A DNA stretch of 64,000 nt from Mycobacterium ahvazicum (GTDB lineage: Bacteria; Actinomycetota; Actinomycetes; Mycobacteriales; Mycobacteriaceae). Below, piece after piece: positions 25,018 through 33,539 of the stretch. The stretch lies in contig NZ_FXEG02000005.1 of NCBI RefSeq assembly GCF_900176255.2, forward strand, positions 248,001 to 312,000. Direction: 5' to 3'. The stretch's first letter is position 1. The number at the start of each line of letters is the position of its first letter. Under the pieces are notes generated by a model. It ran no database searches and was not told where the DNA came from. It worked only from the letters and a program-made list of their open reading frames with translations. The position numbers and the translations under genes are program-made.

Positions 25018-26586
25018 ATGACCGCCCCGCCCAGCGACGCCACCTTTCAGGTGGACAACGCCGTCCGGGAGCGCGCCGTGCCCGTCGTCAGCCCGGGGCC
25101 GTTGGTCCCGGTCGCGGATTTCGGGCCGGTCGACACCATCCGCGGCTGGGTGGTCACCGGCATCGTCACCCTGCTGGCGGCCATCAGCCGATTCGTGAAC
25201 CTGGGCTCGCCGACCGATGCCGGAACCCCGATCTTCGACGAGAAGCACTACGCACCGCAGGCCTGGCAGGTGCTGCACAACCACGGCGTGGAGGACAACC
25301 CCGGGTTCGGCCTCGTGGTCCACCCGCCGGTCGGCAAGCAACTGATCGCGGTCGGCGAGGCGATCTTCGGCTACAACGGCGTGGGCTGGCGATTCACCGG
25401 CGCGCTGCTCGGCGTCGTGCTGGTGCTGCTGGTGATGCGGACCGTGCGCCGGATCAGCCGCTCGACGCTGGTGGGCGCGATCGCCGGGGTGCTGTGCATC
25501 TGCGACGGCGTCACCTTCGTCGCCTCCCGCACCGCGCTGCTCGACGGCATCCTCGTCTTCTTCGTGGTCGCCGCGTTCGGCGCACTGATCGTCGACCGCG
25601 ATGAGGTGCGACGGCGGATGCACGTCGCGCTGCTGGAGGGCCGCAACACCGCAACCGAGTGGGGCCCGCGCCTGGGCGTGCGCTGGTGGCGGTTCCTGGC
25701 GGGCGTCATGCTCGGATTGGCTTGCGGGACAAAGTGGTCCGGCCTCTACTTCGTGGTGTTCTTCGGTTTGATGTCGCTGGGGTTCGACGTGGCGGCACGC
25801 CGGCAGTATCAGGTGAACCGGCCCTGGCTGGGAACACTGCGGCGCGACCTCGTCCCCACGGCCTACGCGATCGGCATCATCCCGATCGCGGTATACCTGG
25901 CCAGCTATGCGCCGTGGTTCGCGTCCGAGACCGCGATCGAGCGGCACGAGGTGGGCCAGACGATCGGCCCGCACAGCGTCTTCCCGTTCCCCGACGCCTT
26001 GCGTTCGTTGTGGCACTACAGCGCGAAGGCGCTGGAATTCCATGCCGGCCTGACGAACTCGGCGGGCAACTACCACCCGTGGGAATCCAAGCCGTGGAGC
26101 TGGCCGATGTCGTTGCGGCCGGTGCTCTACGCGATCGATCAGCAGAACGTCGGCGGCTGCGGCGCGCAGTCGTGCGTGAAGGCGGAGATGCTGGTCGGCA
26201 CGCCCGCGATGTGGTGGCTGGCGGTGCCGGTGCTGCTCTATGCGTGCTGGCGCGCGTTCGTCCGGCGCGACTGGCGTTACGCCGTCGTCCTGGTCGGCTA
26301 CTGCGCCGGGTGGCTGCCGTGGTTCGCCGACATCGACCGGCAGATGTACTTCTTCTACGCCGCGACCATGGCGCCGTTTCTGGCAATGGGCATCGCGCTG
26401 ATCTGCGGCGACATTCTCTATCGCCCCGGCCAGACCGCGGAACGCCGGACGCTGGGCCTGATCGTGGTCTCCAGCTACGTCGCCCTGGTGGTGACCAACT
26501 TCGCCTGGTTGTTCCCGGTGCTCACCGGTATGCCCATCTCGCAACAGACCTGGGACATGGAGATCTGGCTGCCCAGCTGGCGCTGA
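25018..26586 (+). CDS. pmt: Protein O-mannosyltransferase (GT39)
   Basis: 522-residue polytopic membrane enzyme that transfers mannose from polyprenyl-phosphate-mannose to Ser/Thr of secreted proteins outside the membrane. The catalytic acidic pair is in TPIFDEKHYAPQAW (about residue 77) in the first extracytoplasmic loop. HPPVGKQLIAVGE, ASRTALLDGILVFF, CGTKWSGLYF and HPWESKPWSW are typical of the PMT/GT39 family. About ten hydrophobic segments. It matches Rv1002c in position and size; the first 30 residues are less conserved in character, so a slightly later start is possible. Confidence 0.92.
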   Translation: MTAPPSDATFQVDNAVRERAVPVVSPGPLVPVADFGPVDTIRGWVVTGIVTLLAAISRFVNLGSPTDAGTPIFDEKHYAPQAWQVLHNHGVEDNPGFGLVVHPPVGKQLIAVGEAIFGYNGVGWRFTGALLGVVLVLLVMRTVRRISRSTLVGAIAGVLCICDGVTFVASRTALLDGILVFFVVAAFGALIVDRDEVRRRMHVALLEGRNTATEWGPRLGVRWWRFLAGVMLGLACGTKWSGLYFVVFFGLMSLGFDVAARRQYQVNRPWLGTLRRDLVPTAYAIGIIPIAVYLASYAPWFASETAIERHEVGQTIGPHSVFPFPDALRSLWHYSAKALEFHAGLTNSAGNYHPWESKPWSWPMSLRPVLYAIDQQNVGGCGAQSCVKAEMLVGTPAMWWLAVPVLLYACWRAFVRRDWRYAVVLVGYCAGWLPWFADIDRQMYFFYAATMAPFLAMGIALICGDILYRPGQTAERRTLGLIVVSSYVALVVTNFAWLFPVLTGMPISQQTWDMEIWLPSWR

Positions 26587-26639
26587 TTTCCTGGCCGAAC
26601 CGCCACGCGAGATCCCGGCCGCGCGTAGGCTTTCGGCAC

Positions 26640-26765
26640 ATGACCAGGGGGAAAAAGGTTTTCGTTGCGCTGCTGCTGGCGTTCGCCGTCTCGACGACGT
26701 CGGTCAGCTGTCTGCCCATCACCACCGTCAACTGCCCGGCGGGCGGCGGCCCGATCGGCTGCTGA
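26640..26765 (+). CDS. Small secreted Cys-containing peptide
   Basis: 41-residue reading frame from the ATG at 26640: a positively charged MTRGKK, a hydrophobic core VFVALLLAFAVS, then a short tail with three Cys residues (SCLP, NCPAGG, GC at the end). This looks like a Sec signal peptide with a mature part of about 20 residues, or a lipoprotein-like anchor using the first Cys. Not recognised as a named family. It follows the mannosyltransferase by 53 bases on the same strand; the TTVNCP stretch supplies Thr residues that PMT could glycosylate, but that is speculation. Confidence 0.5.
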   Translation: MTRGKKVFVALLLAFAVSTTSVSCLPITTVNCPAGGGPIGC

Positions 26766-26845
26766 CGCCGTTGCCCCGAGACTGCAGCTAGCGACGGCGC
26801 TACCCGCGAAATGCGTTGTAGTTACAGTTTCGCGGCGTAATTCCG

Positions 26846-28057
26846 CTAGAGGGCGTCGCGGGCGACCGGGCAGGACATGCACCGCGGCCCGCCGCGGCCG
26901 GTGCCCAATTCCGAGCCCGCGATCGTCAGCACCTCGATGCCCGCATCCTGCAGCCGGGTGTTGGTCTGCACGTTGCGTTCGTAGGCGACGACGACGCCCG
27001 GCGCCAGCGCCAGCGTGTTGTTGCCGTCGTCCCACTGCTCGCGTTCGGCGACGACGGGGTCCAGCCCGGTGTCGATCACGCGCAGCTTGTCGATGCCCAT
27101 CGCCCTGGCCGCCGCTTCCAGGAAGGGCGTCTCGTCGCCGATGTTCACGCCATCCGGCGACGGCTGGATCGTGAATGCCGACAGCTTGTCGATGACGTTG
27201 GCATACATGACCACGGTCTCGGTGTCGACCATCGTGCACACCGTGTCCAGGTGCATCTGCGCGCGCTGCTGCGCGATCGGCACGGCCAGCACGGTGTGCG
27301 CCAGTTCGTCGTCGAACAGACTGCGCGCCAATGCTTCCGCCCCGGCCGGGGTGGTCCGCTCCCCCACCCCGACCGCGACCACGCCCGGGGATAGCAACAG
27401 CACGTCGCCGCCCTCGACGGGCGCGGACCTCGACTCGTACGCCTTGCGCACCCCGGTAAACCGCGGGTGGTGGGCGTAGATCAGGTCGGTCAACGACGTC
27501 TCGCGGATCCGGGCCCGCAGCGCCAGCGACGGGATCACCACCCGCGCGCCGATCCAGATCGACGAGTCCCGGGTGAACACCAGGTTCGGCAAGGGATCGA
27601 TCACGAAATCCGCGCCCTGATGCATGCGAAGCACCAGCGACACGTCGGTTCGGGTATCCGGCGGCAACTCGTTGAACGTCATACCGGCCATCAGGATGTG
27701 CGCCAGCTTGGCGGGGTCCAGTCCACGCAGGTAGGCCGAAAGCTCTTGCGCCAGCGGCGCTCCCAGTCGGCGCGCATCCACGGCGGCGGCAACGCCTTGC
27801 ATGCGGGCGGCGCCGCTGTGGTTGAGTGCCTCGGTCAGCAGGTCGGACAGCAGCAACACTTCCACCCCACGCGAGCGCAGCAGCTCGGCGAACTGGTCGT
27901 GTTCGTCCTGCGCGCGGTCGACCCACGGCAACCCGTCGAACAGCAGCTGGTCGTTGTTGCGCGGATTGAGTCGCCGCAGCTCCGCGCCGGGACGATGCAG
28001 GATCGCCACCCGCAGCGCGCCTACCTCGGAATTCGTGCCGAGCTCGATAACACCCAC
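26846..28057 (-). CDS. arcA: Arginine deiminase
   Basis: 403 residues from the GTG at 28057 (reading VGVIELGTNSEVG), which matches the family start; the open upstream part is not conserved-looking. It hydrolyses arginine to citrulline and ammonia. Seen: GTNSEVGALRVAILHRPG, LLFDGLPWVDRAQDEHDQF, FTRDSSIWIG, the catalytic-His region MHLDTVCTMVD, EGGDVLLLSPGV, and the C-terminal nucleophile Cys in GGPRCMSCPVARD. It is the counterpart of Rv1001. No ornithine carbamoyltransferase or carbamate kinase gene is adjacent, so a full arginine deiminase pathway is not encoded here. Confidence 0.94.
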   Translation of the reverse strand: MGVIELGTNSEVGALRVAILHRPGAELRRLNPRNNDQLLFDGLPWVDRAQDEHDQFAELLRSRGVEVLLLSDLLTEALNHSGAARMQGVAAAVDARRLGAPLAQELSAYLRGLDPAKLAHILMAGMTFNELPPDTRTDVSLVLRMHQGADFVIDPLPNLVFTRDSSIWIGARVVIPSLALRARIRETSLTDLIYAHHPRFTGVRKAYESRSAPVEGGDVLLLSPGVVAVGVGERTTPAGAEALARSLFDDELAHTVLAVPIAQQRAQMHLDTVCTMVDTETVVMYANVIDKLSAFTIQPSPDGVNIGDETPFLEAAARAMGIDKLRVIDTGLDPVVAEREQWDDGNNTLALAPGVVVAYERNVQTNTRLQDAGIEVLTIAGSELGTGRGGPRCMSCPVARDAL

Positions 28058-28143
28058 AGCTAAACCGTAGCCGCGCCAAACGGCACCGTCGCGCCACACC
28101 CGGGGCGCGCTGGTAGCCCGGCGAGTCTCGATCAATCGAACGG

Positions 28144-28782
28144 GTGTGCGATACGCTGTGCGGTGTGGGGACCCAGATATCAGGGGTACAGGGCTCGCTG
28201 TTCGAGCACACCCAACGACGACAACTCGGCGACGGTGCCTTCATCGAGATCCGCGCCGGCTGGCTCAGCGACGATCCGTCCGGTTCTCAGGACCTGCTCG
28301 ACGCGCTGCTGAACACCGTCGCCTGGCGGGCCGAACGCCGCCAGATGTACGACCGCGTGGTCGACGTGCCGCGGCTGGTGAGCTTTCACGACCTGACCGT
28401 CGAGGATCCGCCTCACCCGCTGCTGGGGCGGTTGCGCCGCCGGCTCAACGACATCTACGCGGGCGAGCTCGGCGAGCCCTTCACCACGATCGGGCTGTGC
28501 TACTACCGCGACGGCGCCGACAGCGTCGCCTGGCACGGCGACACGATCGGCCGCAGCAGCAGCGAAGACACCATGGTCGCGATCATCAGTCTCGGCGCCA
28601 CGCGGACATTCGCGATGCGTCCGCGCGGGGGCGGGCCGTCGCTACGGCTGCCGCAGGCGCACGGCGATCTGCTGGTGATGGGCGGATCCTGCCAGCGCAC
28701 CTGGGAGCACGCCGTTCCGAAGACCGCGCTGCGCAAGGGCCCGCGCGTCAGCATCCAATTCCGGCCGCGCGACGTGCGCTAG
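28144..28782 (+). CDS. AlkB-like 2-oxoglutarate/Fe(II) dioxygenase
   Basis: 212 residues from GTG 28144; GTG 28165 is an equally possible start. It belongs to the AlkB alkylation-repair-like family, which oxidatively removes alkyl groups from bases using Fe(II), oxygen and 2-oxoglutarate. The iron ligands are visible as WHGDTIG (H-x-D) and WEHAVPK (distal His), with the 2-oxoglutarate Arg in RVSIQFRPR. TTIGLCYYRDGADSVAWHGD is typical of the bacterial Rv1000c-type branch. Divergent from arcA with 86 bases between starts. Confidence 0.88.
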   Translation: MCDTLCGVGTQISGVQGSLFEHTQRRQLGDGAFIEIRAGWLSDDPSGSQDLLDALLNTVAWRAERRQMYDRVVDVPRLVSFHDLTVEDPPHPLLGRLRRRLNDIYAGELGEPFTTIGLCYYRDGADSVAWHGDTIGRSSSEDTMVAIISLGATRTFAMRPRGGGPSLRLPQAHGDLLVMGGSCQRTWEHAVPKTALRKGPRVSIQFRPRDVR

Positions 28783-29450
28783 GACGCACGGATCGCGGCG
28801 ACCGCTTTGACGAGCAGGTCACGGGCGCGCTGGGTGTCGACCTTGGCGACGGGCTGGTCGGGCACGACGAGCGGGTTGGCGATCACGATCACCTGATAGT
28901 CGCCGAATTGCGCGGAGTAGTCGTAGAGCTCGCCGGTGCGGGGACCGCCGGCGACCAGCGCCTGCAGAACCCGGTGCACGCCGAATGTGTGCGTCCCGTC
29001 GATGTTCGGCGCGTCGATGACCTCGAGGCCGCCGCGCACCCCCGTCCCGGAGAACGCGACCTTGGTGCAGTCCTTGCCCGGGTCGTTGACGGGTAGCGGT
29101 TTGGAGGTTTCCACCGCGATGACGACGTACCGGTTACCGCCGCCCTCGGCGGACACCGCGGCCATGTTGCCCTGCACATCCGGCGGCATGTCGGGTCCGG
29201 CCGCCAGCTTCGCGCAGTTGGCGGGGTCGAATTTCAGCCCCTCGGGCAGCTTGCGGGCCGACAGCAGCTTGGGATCGATCGCCCGCTCCGAGATGTCGCT
29301 GACCGTGAACTCGGGCCCGAAGCTCGACTTCACACCCACGACCTTGGCGATGTCGGCGTTGGTCGAGGTCGCATTCGATGAGCAACCGGCAAGCACGAAC
29401 CCGGCCGCGATCACGCCTACCAGCTTGGACACCGTGGCTAATCTACCCAA
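28779..29450 (-). CDS. DUF5642 lipoprotein (Rv0999-like)
   Basis: 223 residues. N-terminal signal with lipobox LAGC (Cys23), then a Ser/Thr-rich segment and a compact extracytoplasmic domain ending in ARDLLVKAVAAIRAS. It resembles the mycobacterial conserved hypothetical Rv0999. Function unknown. It overlaps the AlkB gene end by four bases (convergent). The next gene upstream on the same strand is a divergent paralogue, so this is a tandem duplication. Confidence 0.75.
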   Translation of the reverse strand: MGRLATVSKLVGVIAAGFVLAGCSSNATSTNADIAKVVGVKSSFGPEFTVSDISERAIDPKLLSARKLPEGLKFDPANCAKLAAGPDMPPDVQGNMAAVSAEGGGNRYVVIAVETSKPLPVNDPGKDCTKVAFSGTGVRGGLEVIDAPNIDGTHTFGVHRVLQALVAGGPRTGELYDYSAQFGDYQVIVIANPLVVPDQPVAKVDTQRARDLLVKAVAAIRAS

Positions 29451-29460
29451 AGCCGGACAT

Positions 29461-30129
29461 TCAGCTGCGCAACGTGGACACCGTTTTGACGAGCAGATCG
29501 GCGGCGGATTGCGCCGGCAACGCCGGCAGCGCCGAGCCCGGATCGGTGGTCACTGTGGTGAAGGCATAGTAGCCACCCAGGTACGCGATGAATGTGTATG
29601 CCCGCGAATCGATTTCGGTGCCCGACTCGACAGAGGATCTGATGTCGACGATCATGCCGACGGTTTGCGCATCATCGATGCGCGGCGGGTCGGTGAGCCG
29701 GACGCTGGCGGTGGTGTGCTCGGCGGTCATGGTCCACTCGCCGCAGTCGTCGACGACGCCGCGGTCCAGGTCAATGTCTGGCAAAGCCACCACCACCACG
29801 TTGATGATGCCGCCCGGACCCGAGGCGGACAGGCCCTGCGCGGACTGGTCGCGGCCCTTGCCGGGCTCGGCGAGTGTGGTGCATGACGCGGGCCGCGACG
29901 TCGCGTCGGGGCCAAGACCCCAGATCGCCCGTGGCGAGGCCGCGCCCGGAATGCCGGACGTGGCCTCGTAATTGGGCGGCAGGTCGCGAACGACCCGCTT
30001 GATGTTGGCGGGGTTGACGGTGCTGGAGTGCGCCGACGGCGAGGGCGTCGCCGAAGGCCGGTGGGCCGGCGAGTGGCTGCAGGCGGCCACCAAAACCGTG
30101 AGCACCGCACCGAACCAGAACGGCCGCAT
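29461..30129 (-). CDS. DUF5642-like lipoprotein, paralogue of the preceding gene
   Basis: 222 residues from the ATG at 30129, chosen because the signal peptide begins there (MRPFWFGAVLTVLVAACS) with lipobox VAAC and Cys17. The mature part opens with a Pro/Ser/Thr-rich linker. The end, AADLLVKTVSTLRS, matches the end of the neighbouring lipoprotein, and both share GGYYAF/GDYQVI-type strands. Ten bases separate the two genes, which are probably co-transcribed. Role unknown; presumably a cell-envelope lipoprotein. Confidence 0.7.
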   Translation of the reverse strand: MRPFWFGAVLTVLVAACSHSPAHRPSATPSPSAHSSTVNPANIKRVVRDLPPNYEATSGIPGAASPRAIWGLGPDATSRPASCTTLAEPGKGRDQSAQGLSASGPGGIINVVVVALPDIDLDRGVVDDCGEWTMTAEHTTASVRLTDPPRIDDAQTVGMIVDIRSSVESGTEIDSRAYTFIAYLGGYYAFTTVTTDPGSALPALPAQSAADLLVKTVSTLRS

Positions 30130-30166
30130 GCCAAGTTGATACCACGCGACGAGTAGCTTGACGCAT

Positions 30167-31138
30167 GTGTGCACACGCGTCCTCTGGAACACCAACAAGC
30201 TGTCCGTTCTGACCGGCCGCAGCATGGACTGGCCGGAATCCACTGAGCCGATGATCGTGGCATTTCCGCGCGGACGCGAACGTGACGGCGGGGTGATGGC
30301 CGGAAACACCGTCGTCGAACAGAATCCGCTGAAGTGGACCAGCCGTTACGGGAGCCTGGTCACCACCGTCTACGGCGTCGGTAGTTTCGACGGCGTCAAC
30401 GAACGCGGCCTGGCCGTGCACGGGCTGTATCTGGAATCCACGGATCTGGGGCCGCGGGACCCGTCCAAGCCGGGATTGCACGTCGGACTGTGGACCCAGT
30501 ATCTGCTCGACCAGGCCGCCACCGTTTCCGAGGCGCTGGCGTTGATGGACGACTTTCAGCTGGTGATGATCAACGCGCGCGGGTACGACGCCACCATCCA
30601 CCTCGCGATCGAGGATGTGTCCGGCGATTCGGCCATCGTCGAGTTCGACCACGGCCGCATGGTCGTGCATCACGGTCGCGAGTACACCCTGATGACCAAT
30701 GACCCAACTTATGAAGAACAACTGAAACTGCTTGCCAAGCAAGACTTTTCCAAGCCCGGCTGCGAGATGCCGCTGCCCGGTAACGTCAACGCGGTCGATC
30801 GGTTCCAGCGTGCGGCGTACTTTTTGGCACTGCTGCCCGAGCCGCGCGACACCCGGCAGGCAGTGGCCGGCGTGATGGCGATCATGCGCAACGTCTCGGT
30901 GCCGTTCGGCGCACCCTACGAGGATTTCGGGATCTACAACACCGAATTCCGCACGGTCACCGACCTGACAAACCGGACTTACTTCTTCGAGCTGACAACC
31001 AGTCCGAACACGGTCTGGATCGAGCTGGACGGCCTCGACTTCACCGAGGGATCCGATCCGGTCGCGATCAACCCGTATGACGACGACCTGGTCGGTGACA
31101 TCACGGCGAAGCTGACTGTCCACCAGCCGGTGTTCTGA
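30167..31138 (+). CDS. Choloylglycine hydrolase / penicillin V acylase family Ntn-hydrolase
   Basis: 323 residues from the GTG at 30167. That start is chosen because it makes the second residue Cys, and removal of Met then frees the N-terminal Cys nucleophile that defines this family; a TTG at 30158 would bury it. The pattern M-C-TRVLW then TGRSMDWPEST (substrate Arg and Asp) is classical. GSFDGVNERGLAVHGLYL and ITNDPTYEEQ-like MTNDPTYEEQ (the conserved Asn region) follow. It hydrolyses linear amide C-N bonds; bile salts, penicillin V or acyl-homoserine lactones are possible substrates. No signal peptide, so cytosolic. Confidence 0.88.
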   Translation: MCTRVLWNTNKLSVLTGRSMDWPESTEPMIVAFPRGRERDGGVMAGNTVVEQNPLKWTSRYGSLVTTVYGVGSFDGVNERGLAVHGLYLESTDLGPRDPSKPGLHVGLWTQYLLDQAATVSEALALMDDFQLVMINARGYDATIHLAIEDVSGDSAIVEFDHGRMVVHHGREYTLMTNDPTYEEQLKLLAKQDFSKPGCEMPLPGNVNAVDRFQRAAYFLALLPEPRDTRQAVAGVMAIMRNVSVPFGAPYEDFGIYNTEFRTVTDLTNRTYFFELTTSPNTVWIELDGLDFTEGSDPVAINPYDDDLVGDITAKLTVHQPVF

Positions 31139-31139
31139 T

Positions 31140-32132
31140 TCAGCCGAGCGCCTCGATCACCTGCCGGGCGACCCGTTTGATCTCGTCGGCGAGGTCACGC
31201 TTGATGCCCAAGTCGCGCCGCCGCGGCACGTCGATGACCGTGGTGATGACGCCGACGTCTTCGCGTTGCCAGATCGCGCCGTGCCGGTCCATGATCGCGC
31301 GCATCGGCAGATTATCGGAAAGCATTCGCGCGGAAAACCTTTCGACACCGTCAACCTTGGCGGCGATCGACAGTGCACCGATCAGGAAGCTCCCGATCCC
31401 CCGGCCCTGGTAGGCGTCGGCGACGGTGAACGCGATCTCGGCGACCGTCGGATCCTTTTCGTCGCGGACGAAGCGCGCATCGGCCACCGGGTCGTCGCCG
31501 TCGGTCACCACCCAGACGAAATGGTCGACGTAGTCGACCTCGGACAGGTAGTGCATCAACGCCGGCGAGGGTAACCGGGCCGTCATGAACCGCCGATACA
31601 GCGTTTCGCTGGAGAACTGGATATGGCCGTGCACGGTGCGCACGTCGTCACCGGGCAGCACCGGACGCAGCAGCAGGTGACTGCCGTCGCGCGTCCGTAT
31701 CGGGATGGGCGTGACGAAGGCGGCCAGCCGCTGGCGCACCATCCGCAGCAGCCGCGGCATGATGCCCGGGATGTGCACCAGCCGGGTGAACGCGTCGTTG
31801 TCACCGATCCAGCCGGCCAGCGGCTCGAGCGCGGTGACGGTCGCGATGCGGGGGCTGTCGCGCAGCAGCGCGATCTCACCGATGATCGCGCCGGCGGCCG
31901 TCTCGCCAATCGACACGGCGCCGTCCACGCCGACGTGTCTGATCTCGGCGGCACCCGAGGAGATCAGCAGAAACGACACGGCCTGCTCGCCCTGCTGCAT
32001 CAGAATCTGTCCACCCGCGGCGCGCAGTGGCTGCAGGCTGGCCGCCAACGGCTCCAAGTCTTCGATGGCGCATCCCTCGAAGATGTCCATCGCGGCGAGT
32101 TCTTCCGCCCGCGCGCCGATCAGCTCGGCCAC
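31140..32132 (-). CDS. pat: cAMP-gated protein lysine acetyltransferase
   Basis: 330 residues. The N-terminal cyclic-nucleotide-binding domain (about 15-130) has the phosphate-binding cassette GAIIGEIALLRDSPRIATVTA (quoted as a region; key residues are Glu of GEIAL and Arg of PRIAT). The C-terminal GNAT domain (about 145-300) has VAEIAFTV with the likely catalytic Glu and the acetyl-CoA loop YQGRGIGSFLIGAL. It is the counterpart of Rv0998 (Mt-Pat), which acetylates acyl-CoA synthetases when cAMP binds. Convergent with the choloylglycine hydrolase gene with one base between them. It marks the last core gene before the 24-kb accessory stretch. Confidence 0.94.
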   Translation of the reverse strand: MAELIGARAEELAAMDIFEGCAIEDLEPLAASLQPLRAAGGQILMQQGEQAVSFLLISSGAAEIRHVGVDGAVSIGETAAGAIIGEIALLRDSPRIATVTALEPLAGWIGDNDAFTRLVHIPGIMPRLLRMVRQRLAAFVTPIPIRTRDGSHLLLRPVLPGDDVRTVHGHIQFSSETLYRRFMTARLPSPALMHYLSEVDYVDHFVWVVTDGDDPVADARFVRDEKDPTVAEIAFTVADAYQGRGIGSFLIGALSIAAKVDGVERFSARMLSDNLPMRAIMDRHGAIWQREDVGVITTVIDVPRRRDLGIKRDLADEIKRVARQVIEALG

Positions 32133-32214
32133 GGCGGCCCATCTTGCGGTCCGATTCGCTCAGGCTATGGCGTCGGCGGGCGGTGCAGCAACAACCAGGC
32201 GAACCGATGTCAGG

Positions 32215-32228
32215 AGTTCCGTGGAACT
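32215..32228. promoter_or_regulatory. 14-bp palindrome upstream of the WecB-like gene
   Basis: AGTTCC-GT-GGAACT is a perfect inverted repeat lying 31 bases before the WecB/TagA/CpsF start and 83 bases from pat. It may be an operator for a dimeric regulator; no regulator is identified. Confidence 0.3.
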
Positions 32229-32258
32229 TCGGCGCCATTGCGGTGAGAATCACAAGTC

Positions 32259-33026
32259 ATGCGGCCAGCCAGGATCCAGGTGGGCGATCTTTGGTTCGAC
32301 TCCCTCACCCAACGCGACGCCGTCGACGTCGTGCGCAAGGCCTGGGCCGACGGGCGCGGCGGCTCGATCATTCCGGTGAACGTCGACGTGGCCTTCGCGG
32401 CCAGCCGAGACGGTGCACTGGCCGCGCTGATCGCGCGGGGATCGGTGGTCGTCGCCGACGGAATGCCGCTGGTGTGGGCGGCGCGGCTGCGCGGTGAGCC
32501 GCTGCCGGAGCGGGTGGCCGGCTCGTCGCTGATTCAACCGTTGAGTGCGGCTGCGGCCGCCGACGGCAAGTCGATCTATTTCTTCGGCGGCGCCGCGGGC
32601 ATTCCGGAGCAGGCGGCCGCCGCCCTTGCCACGCAATTTCCCACCCTGCGCATTGCCGGCGCCCTGTCGCCGGAGTTCGGCTTCGACAAGACGGAGGACG
32701 GCACGCGGCGCGCGGTCGCGGCCGTGGTCGCCGCCAAACCCGACCTGGTCTTCGTCGGCCTGGGTTTCCCCCGGCAGGAATGCCTGATCGAACGGCTACG
32801 CCAAGAGCTGCCCGAGGTCTGGTGCCTGGCCTGCGGCGGCGGCATCGCCATGACGGCCGGTGCGGTCCGCCGGGCGTCCCCGCTGCTGCAGCGACTCGGA
32901 TTCGAATGGGTGCACCGGCTGATGCTCGAGCCGCGCCGGCTGGCCCGCCGATACCTGCGCGACGATCTGCCGTTCGCGCTCGCCCTGATGATCCGCTCGA
33001 TCGCTGCGCGGTTCAGGCGAGAATGA
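32259..33026 (+). CDS. WecB/TagA/CpsF-family glycosyltransferase (GT26)
   Basis: 255 residues. Family enzymes add N-acetylmannosamine or a related hexose to polyprenyl-diphosphate-GlcNAc, the second step in building wall or capsular glycans. Seen: PVNVDVAFAASRDGALAALI, VVADGMPLVWAARL with the catalytic Asp, YFFGGAAGIPEQAA, PDLVFVGLGFPRQECLIE and GGGIAMTAGAVRRASPLLQRLGFEW (region, key residues Gly-Gly). The C-terminal basic tail RRLARRYLRDD resembles the membrane-docking appendage of TagA. Convergent with gmhB, overlapping by 14 bases. It probably works with the exopolysaccharide or heptose genes nearby, but no initiating GlcNAc transferase is adjacent. Confidence 0.88.
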   Translation: MRPARIQVGDLWFDSLTQRDAVDVVRKAWADGRGGSIIPVNVDVAFAASRDGALAALIARGSVVVADGMPLVWAARLRGEPLPERVAGSSLIQPLSAAAAADGKSIYFFGGAAGIPEQAAAALATQFPTLRIAGALSPEFGFDKTEDGTRRAVAAVVAAKPDLVFVGLGFPRQECLIERLRQELPEVWCLACGGGIAMTAGAVRRASPLLQRLGFEWVHRLMLEPRRLARRYLRDDLPFALALMIRSIAARFRRE

Positions 33027-33537
33027 GCCGCACGGCCGCAGCGAGGTCGTCGACGACGAAGTCGGCATCCTCGCCGCCGCCGGCCCGCAGCAGCACGGTC
33101 GTCGCACCGGCCGCTCGGCCGGCCGCCACGTCGGCGGCGCTGTCGCCGATCATGACCGACTCGGCCAGATCGAAACCGTGTTCTGCCGCCGCACGAATCA
33201 GCATGCCGGCCAACGGTTTACGACAGTCGCAGCTGTTCGCCGCGTGCGGGCAATGATATTCGGCGTCGAGCCGGGCACCCTGAGCCGCCAGCAGTTGCCC
33301 CAGCCTGTCCTGGACGGCGTGGAACTGCGTTGGTTGCGCTGACGGTTCGGACAGCCAGCGCTGGTTGGTCACCAGGATCGTGCGCAGGCCGGCCGCATTC
33401 AGCGCCGCGATGGCCTGGGCCGCGCCGGGTAAGAGAACCAATTCCTCGGGCGTTCGGATGTATTCGCCGTCGTCGGCCTTGACGTTGATGGTTCCGTCTC
33501 GGTCCAGAAACACGGTGCGGACGTTGTCCCAACCCAT
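33013..33537 (-). CDS. gmhB: D-glycero-D-manno-heptose 1,7-bisphosphate phosphatase
   Basis: 174 residues from the ATG at 33537. HAD-superfamily phosphatase: FLDRDGTIN (nucleophile Asp and acid/base Asp), ILVTNQRWL, the zinc-binding Cys/His cluster CPHAANSCDCRKP, and MIGDSAADVAAGRAAG with the Mg-binding Asp. It removes one phosphate from heptose bisphosphate. Two bases separate it from gmhA. In M. tuberculosis the homologue is Rv0114, in a comparable group with gmhA and hddA. Confidence 0.9.
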   Translation of the reverse strand: MGWDNVRTVFLDRDGTINVKADDGEYIRTPEELVLLPGAAQAIAALNAAGLRTILVTNQRWLSEPSAQPTQFHAVQDRLGQLLAAQGARLDAEYHCPHAANSCDCRKPLAGMLIRAAAEHGFDLAESVMIGDSAADVAAGRAAGATTVLLRAGGGEDADFVVDDLAAAVRLILA

Positions 33538-33539
33538 CG

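Noticed and set aside
24994..26544. Apparent long N-terminal extension of RsmI
   Set aside because: It is antisense to the O-mannosyltransferase and reads as His/Arg/Asp-rich noise; the family start is the ATG at 24993.
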